From Penium margaritaceum (lineage: Eukaryota > Streptophyta > Zygnematophyceae > Desmidiales > Peniaceae), in NCBI GenBank assembly GCA_023375785.1, contig SZWC01002383.1:21962-70109 (forward strand): 48,148 bases of DNA. Direction: 5' to 3'. Shown here in pieces: positions 43,069 through 48,148 of this stretch (positions are counted from its first letter, which is position 1; every line of letters begins with the position of its first letter). The position numbers were made by a program, and so were the translations under genes. The notes under the pieces are model-generated. The model was given only the letters and a program-made list of their open reading frames with translations, was not told where the DNA came from and made no database searches.

Positions 43069-44700
43069 GAAGCGCCAGGCATTGGACTGACGAGACACCC
43101 CGAGGAAGGTGCAGGGGCGTCCGCGGGGGGCGAGCTTGCCGCCCTGCTGCGGGGCGGGCAGCCACACAACGGCGACGCAGCCCCAGACGCGAGCGGGGCG
43201 GAGGTCAGCGCGCCGACCGCACCAGTGCTGGTAGGGCGTGGACTGGCGGGGAAGGGGACCGTGGGGAACCCGGTTCTAGACCCAGGTCATGTAGGCCATG
43301 GCCTCAAAACAGAAGCCGTCGGAGAGACCGGACTCGACGTGCATGGTGCGAACGGCGTCGGCCATGGTACGGTTCCACCGTTCGGAGACGCCGTTCTGGG
43401 CGGGTGTGTAGGGCGCAGACGTCTCATGGTGGATCCCGCGGGAGGCGAGAAAGGTCGTGGCCTCACCCAGGTACTCGCCACCGCAATCGGAGCGAAAACG
43501 GCGAAGGGGGCAGCCACACTCGAGCTCCGCGAGGACAAGCCAGTCCTGAATGGTTCGGGCGACATCGCTTTTCTGCCGGAGGCAGAAGACCCAGCGGTAG
43601 CGAGAGTAGTCGTCCGTAAGAGTGAGGACATGACGTCCGAGTGGACAAGGTCAAGAGGGGCGGACGCGCGGGAGGAAGATAGGGGGTATGTGGACCGGTG
43701 CATCTTCCCTTGAGCGAAGTCAATGCACTCAGTGGGGCACGGGAGAGGGAAAGTCTCCGGGTCAAGGCCCTTGGCCGGCTGGGTGCGAAGCCTGCTCTCT
43801 ACGGCGGCCGAGTGGACGTGGCAAAGGTGGCGGTGCAAGAGGCGGGTGTGCTGAGGAGACAGCGTGCTGGTGACAAACACGTGACCTGTGGCTGCCGACG
43901 GGGAGGAGACGGGAAGGGAAGAGGAGAGGCGGGGAACGTGCCACAAGTTGCCACGAGCGGTGGCGTGGAGGATGACAAGACCAGACGGGCGCAACGACAC
44001 AGTGCCGACACCACGCGAGTCTACAACGTCCATGCTCATGCGGTCAAGGGCAGTCACGGACAGGAGGCTGAGCTTGAGACCAGGGACGAAGAGAACATCG
44101 GTCAGAAAGACGTCACCGGCTGGACCACGGAAACGAACGACGCCAACACCACGGACAGGCAACACCTGTCCGGAACCTGTCCGGACACCGGAGACATCGC
44201 CGACAGGACCGAGCATACTGAAGGCCTCGCGAGAGGCCGTCATCTGATGCGTGGCCCCGGAGTCGATGATCCAGGTCTCGGCAGGGTCCTCGACAGGGGT
44301 CGCCAGATCACTCACGGTCACGTGGCAGCAAGCGAGGGACGCGGACGCGGTAGAAGGGGGCGCGAAACGAGACTGCCAATCATCAAGCCATGCGATGTCG
44401 TCAAGAAGTGGGGTGGAGGAGACCACGGGAGACGACGAGACAGACGAAGAGACAAGACACGACCGCAGCTCAGTCTCAGTCATGCAGGGAGGATCCGGGG
44501 GGCAGGAGGTGACGCAACTCGCACTTCCCTGGGGAGGAGAGCGAGGTAGGCCAAGCTGGAGCACGATGAACTGCTCCAACTGACGCTCACGGGAGGACGG
44601 CCCAGGAGTGTAGACGGAGTGAGGAGTGACGGCGCCGGAGCCCGGGTAGTAGGAGGGCGGAGCCGGCGAAGGAAGCGGAGGCGCCGACGGCTGAGGGTAG
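43069..44700 (-). pseudogene. Copia element 2: protease and integrase, with a 43-bp deletion
   Basis: Protease WIIDSGATHQMT (D-S-G at 44264-44256) is intact. In the integrase zinc finger CIDC has become CIDF (43716-43718), removing a zinc ligand. After LVHSDVM the sequence jumps at about 43627: compared with element 1, 43 bp are missing (element 1 33699-33741 region), which shifts the frame and removes the YVLTLTDD entry. Further on, the Trp codon in TWVWNR is TAG (43276-43278). The integrase is certainly non-functional. Confidence 0.9.
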
Positions 44701-46534
44701 TACTGCTGCGGGTGGTACTGCTGCGGCGCGGCTGTCGGCGGGACAGCCGGAGCTGTCGAAGTGGCAGAGCTGCTGGACGAAGTCGGAGTGTCGGGGCCAG
44801 CAGCAGCGACGGCGGCAAAGGCGAGGTGGCGCTCCCGCTGACGGCGCATAGTGGCGATGACGCGCGCCTCGTCCGTCGGGAGAGGGCACGTGTACCACCC
44901 GTGACCGGGCTGACCACAGTTGTGGCAGGCCGAGCCACCACCACTAGACCCGGTCGACGACTGATGCTGCTGTTGCTGCGGCGGACCCTTGCCTTTCTTC
45001 TTACGGTTCTTCTTCTTCCCCGAAGACGACGAGGTAGCTGTGGCTGGGGAGGAGACAGCCACGGAGGCAACGGCAGGGGAGGCGATGGCAGGGGATGCAA
45101 GTGCCTCCGTGCGATGGAGCTGGGACTCCTGGTGAGCTTCCTCAATGCGGAGGAAGAGCTCGTATGCCCAGGGCATAAGAGTGCCCTGAGCCGCCATGGT
45201 GGAGAGGACGTCCTGGGGATAGTGGACGAAGACGTCCGCGTACGCACTGGTGGCGCCGCGCTTGATGGTGAGGAGCGCGGACAGAGGGGGTGGAGCAGAC
45301 TTACCGAGACGACAAAGGATGTCCTCCGTCCGCTGCCAGTAGGCAGTGACCGTCTCGGTCTCCCCCATGTGCAGGGAGTTGAACTCCCGGAGCAGACGGC
45401 TGATCTCAGCGTCGCTGGACAGGCGATGGGGCCTGGTGAGGACGTGCCATGCGGTTGCAGGGTCTGGGATGTCGCCAGCGGTGAAGTCGCCGAGGAAGGG
45501 CTCCAGGGGAAGGCGGGAAGCGAGGGGGGGCGACTGGGACAAGGGCGCGGACGGTGTGACCAGTGTCATACAGCTGATCGGCCTGGGTGGAGTCGTAAGG
45601 CAGGGTGTAGTAGGCCCACAGACCTTCACCCTGCGCCCAGATCCGAAAGCTGAGCTCCCAGCTCTGGAACTGCTCCTCCGCCGCTCTGAAGCGGCGGCGG
45701 AGGTGTCTCAAAGTCCTTCTGCCTGCGGCCGGCACCCAGAGTGGGACCAAGGACGGAGGTCACGGTCTGCCGTTGGCGCTGAGTCTGCTGCTGTGCCAGG
45801 TAGTACGTGGCAGCGGACATAGCGGGGCTAGCATGCCCTGGAGGGATGAAGGACAGCGGCGCACTGGTGGCGCTGTGGGAGGCGACCGGCTGTAGCGCTG
45901 CAAGCTGCTGCGTCAAGGCGGCAAGCTGTTGCTGAAGGGCAGCGAGAGGGTCAGGGTGGCCGCCAACGTTACTAGTGGGCTGCTGCTGCTGCTGTTGCAA
46001 GGGCGGCAGCTACTGCTGCTGCTGCAGCGGCGGTGTCTGCTGCTGCTGCTGCTGCTGCTACAGGGGCAGCGGCTGCTGCTGCTGCAAGGGCGACGGCTGC
46101 TGCTGCTGCAGCGGTGGTGGATGCTGCTGCTGCTACTGCAGCGGCGGTGGCTGCTGCTGCTGCTGCTGCAGGGGCGGCGGCTGCTGCTGCTGCAGTGGCG
46201 GTGGCTGCTGCTGCTGCTGCTGCAGGGGCGGCGGCTGCTGCTGCTGCAGTGGCGGTGGCTGCTGCTGCTGCTGTTGCAGCGGCGGTGGTAGCTGTTGTTG
46301 CTGCTGCAGGGGCGGTGGCTGCTGCTGTTGCAGGGGCGGCGGCTGCTGTTCTTGCTGCGGCGGCGGCGGCTGCTGTTGCTGCAGCGGCGGTGGCTGCTGC
46401 TGCTGCAGCGGCGGCGGCTGCTGCTGCTGAAGCGGCGGCGGGTGCTGCTGCTGTTGTTGCAGCAGTCGCTGCAAGAAGGGAGGGGTAGGGGTCCCCCCAC
46501 CAGAGGAGGACCCCTCGTCGTGACTCCCTTCCAT
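44700..46534 (-). pseudogene. Copia element 2: gag
   Basis: ATG at 46534-46532 (MEGSHDEGSSSGGGTPTPP), Gln/Pro repeat, DPLAALQQQLAALTQQ, capsid (QSWELSFRIWAQGEGLWAYY; LLREFNSLHMGETETVTAYW), Lys-rich patch, and an intact knuckle CHNCGQPGHGWYTC (44927-44886). Breaks are TAG in the Gln repeat (46010, 46058, 46133), a net +4 insertion near 45675-45700 and a +1 near 45521-45530 beside a G run, which could be a sequencing slip. Downstream of the second shift the frame is open for 780 codons (45629-43287). Confidence 0.9.
45975..46500 (-). repeat. Gln/Pro repeat (QQQQPPPL-type), gag N-terminus of element 2
   Basis: Longer and more regular than in element 1, with QQQQPPPL and QQQQQQPPPL units in alternation. 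Three CAG to TAG changes interrupt it. The Ala- or Cys-rich frames on the opposite strand are shadows. Confidence 0.92.
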
Positions 46535-47814
46535 GACTAACTGTCCCTTGTTTTCTCTCTTTCTTTTTGTGTTGATGATGTCAGCAGTGACGTCAGCAGT
46601 GACGTCAGCAGAGGGGTGCTGACGTCAGGAGCGGCGGACGTTGGGGCCGCTGCTGTTGTTGTTACTCCTGATGCCGCTGCAGCCGCTGCCGCTGCTGTTG
46701 CTGCTGTTGCTGCTGCTGCTGCTGCCGCTGCTACAGCTGCTGTTGTTGTTGCTGCTGCCGCTGCTGCTACTGCTGCTGCTTGCTTGCTGCTGCTGCTGCT
46801 GCTGCTGCTTGCTTGCTGCTGCTGCTGCTGTTGCTACTGTGGCTGCTGCAGTTGCAGCCGCAGCTGCTGTCGCTGGGAGCTGCTGCGGCTGCCGCGGCTG
46901 CTGCAGCTCGCCGCTGCGGCTGTACGCTGCTACTGCCGTGCGTTGCTGCTGTCGCGCGCTGCTGCAGCTGCTGCGTGCTGTAGCAGCTGCTCGCTGCTCC
47001 GGCGGGCTGCTGCAGCGAGTTGCGGGGGTGGGGGATTTTTTTTCTGTTGCCCTTTTTTTGTTTTTTTTTCTTTCTCTTTGTCAGCGGGCAGCAGCCCGCT
47101 ATCTGCAGCGAGCAGCGGGCTGCTGCTCGCCTGGCAGCAGCGAGCTACTGCTCGCTGGCAGCAGCGGGCTGCTGCTCGCTGCTCGCTCGCTGCGAGCAGC
47201 GAGCAGCAGCAGCCGCGGCTGGCAGCTGCTGCCCGCTGCTGCTACTGCTGCCGCTGGCTGCTGCTGCGGCTCGCTGCAGCAGGTGCTGCAGCTCGCTGCT
47301 GCAGCTGCACGCTGCTGCAGCTGCTGCGTGCTGCGGCTGCTGCCTGCTGCCGCTGCGGGCTGCTGGTGCGAGCTGCTGCTGCGCGCAGCTGCTGCTGCTG
47401 CACGCTGCAGCTGCTGCTGCGCGCTGCTACTGCCGCTGCCGCAAGCTGCTGCTGCTGCTACTGCGAGGTGCTGCCGCTGCGTGCTGTTGCGAGCTGCTGC
47501 TGCCGCCTGCTGCTGTTGGCGGTGCCAGTCACTGCACCTGGGTGACGTCGCCGCTTGCATCGTCGCACGCAGACGTCAGACGCCGCCTGCCGCTCACCTC
47601 CTCCCGTCACGCGTGGGGGTCAGTGCGGCCGAAAAATTTTGGCAGCATTTCCCTTGGCCCAGTGGCCGTGGGAAAAAGTTTGACGCCGCCACCAGGCGGT
47701 TCAATGCTGCCGGAAAAAATCCGGCAGCATTTCCCCTGCACTTGCGCGTATGGGGGTCCGCCGGCGTTGTCTGGCACCTGTTCGTCAGTCTTCTGCTGCT
47801 GCTGCTACGCTGTG
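46535..47814 (-). other. Copia element 2: CTG/CAG-rich untranslated leader
   Basis: Counterpart of 36605-37904. 46640-47525 is almost entirely built from GCTGCT/GCAGCGAGC motifs. 47168-47186 and 47192-47210 form a perfect 19-bp inverted repeat with a 5-nt loop, damaged in element 1. 47703-47714 and 47720-47731 form a perfect 12-bp hairpin near the PBS. TGATGTCA/TGACGTCA sites lie at 46576, 46588, 46600 and 46620. Plus-strand frames of up to 449 codons here are repeat shadows. Confidence 0.85.
46576..46627. promoter_or_regulatory. Cluster of four TGACGTCA/TGATGTCA sites, element 2
   Basis: Starts at 46576 (TGATGTCA), 46588, 46600 and 46620 (TGACGTCA): spacing 12, 12 and 20 bp, the same as the last four in element 1. 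They lie 40-95 bp upstream of the gag ATG on the minus strand. Confidence 0.6.
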
Positions 47815-47826
47815 GTTCTGATACCA
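47815..47826 (-). promoter_or_regulatory. Copia element 2: primer-binding site
   Basis: Minus strand TGGTATCAGAAC, one mismatch to the initiator-Met tRNA site (G to A near its inner end), three bases from the LTR that starts at 47830. Confidence 0.88.
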
Positions 47827-47829
47827 AAA

Positions 47830-48148
47830 TGGAAAAGCCTAGGCAGCAGGTTGGGGCAGCAGCGTTGTTGATGCAGCGTGCGGGCTTCCACGCTTGTTGC
47901 TTAAGTCAGCTGCCCCCTCAGTCTGCTGCTCTAGAGTCTAAGTCTGGAAGCTCTGGGTTTGTTACTCAGAAATGCGCGGGCCAGTGTTAGCGCCAGAAAG
48001 CAGCTGAAAACTGTAAGTGACTGATTAGGAATGAAGAATGAACAACAATGGGAGACCCCTCCAAGTTCTAGGCCCCCCCCAGCTCTGTAGAGCTTGTTAC
48101 TCAGCTAACCAGCCAATCAGGAAATAGACCTATTTTCTGGCAGGCAGG
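47830..48148 (-). repeat. Copia element 2, 5' LTR (first 319 bp, cut by the window)
   Basis: Matches 39277-39595 with four substitutions and no indel. The remaining 500 or so bases, the target duplication and the rest of the old LTR lie beyond the window. Confidence 0.92.

Larger units (their letters stand above)
39277..48148 (-). mobile_element. Copia element 2: Ty1/copia retrotransposon, right end outside the window
   Basis: Same family as element 1. The 3' LTR (39277-40109), full interior and the first 319 bp of the 5' LTR (47830-48148) are present, minus strand. In the 319 bp shared, the LTRs differ at 4 positions (about 98.7% identity), so it appears much younger than element 1. The polyprotein is nevertheless broken by TAG codons, gag frameshifts and a 43-bp deletion in integrase, so it is non-autonomous. 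The N at 41617 is flanked by diverged copies of one segment and may join reads from different copies. Confidence 0.92.

Noticed and set aside
46616..47990. Plus-strand frames of 283-449 codons
   Set aside because: Same repeat effect in element 2. They run from leader into LTR without any domain.

Overview
The window looks like repeat-rich nuclear DNA of a land plant. The best evidence is four primer-binding sites that match, or nearly match, the plant initiator-methionine tRNA site TGGTATCAGAGC, at 1299, 11549, 28879-28890 and 37905-37916 (the last two read on the minus strand). A fifth sits at 47815-47826. Ty1/copia and Ty3/gypsy remains are nested, there are long microsatellites, and I found no host gene. 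The species cannot be named from this sequence. Nearly every long open frame belongs to a retrotransposon or is a by-product of CTG/CAG, CT or GC-rich repeats. I found no rRNA, tRNA, CRISPR or bacterial-type operon.

Layout. 1-127 is a tetranucleotide microsatellite. 1157-1512 is a complete 356-bp terminal-repeat retrotransposon in miniature (TRIM/SMART type): two 142-bp LTRs, a 72-bp interior with PBS and polypurine tract, and a perfect 5-bp target duplication. About 1.7-9.7 kb is a decayed minus-strand gypsy element between two related LTRs, carrying a stray copia integrase piece. 11.55-14.44 kb is a decayed plus-strand gypsy element that stops after the reverse transcriptase. 15.4-15.6 kb is a compound microsatellite. 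16.27-20.2 kb is a second minus-strand copy of the first gypsy family. 20.2-22.8 kb holds two copia relics in opposite orientations. 24.2-26.8 kb carries an unrecognised family of G/C-run repeat units.

From 27.3 kb to the right edge there is a nested copia locus. An old minus-strand copia (gag 27.3-28.0 kb, hairpin-rich leader, PBS, then its LTR) has had that LTR split by two younger, related minus-strand elements. Element 1 is complete (29038-38759, twin 840-bp LTRs about 94% alike). Element 2 (39277 to beyond the window) shows LTRs about 99% alike over the 319 bp visible.

Elements 1 and 2 share an architecture: 5' LTR, Met-tRNA PBS, paired hairpins, a CTG/CAG-rich leader of about 1.3 kb, a cluster of TGACGTCA sites, a glutamine/proline-repeat gag N-terminus, gag with CCHC knuckle, protease, integrase, a 12-residue Pro/Ala/Ser/Gly repeat linker, reverse transcriptase, RNase H and 3' LTR. 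Neither can encode an intact polyprotein. The premature stops placed by comparing the two copies are TAG at CAG/CTG (CHG) sites, as expected if methylated cytosines deaminated. Three single N bases sit between duplicated stretches of 270, 224 and 207 bp and look like assembly joins.
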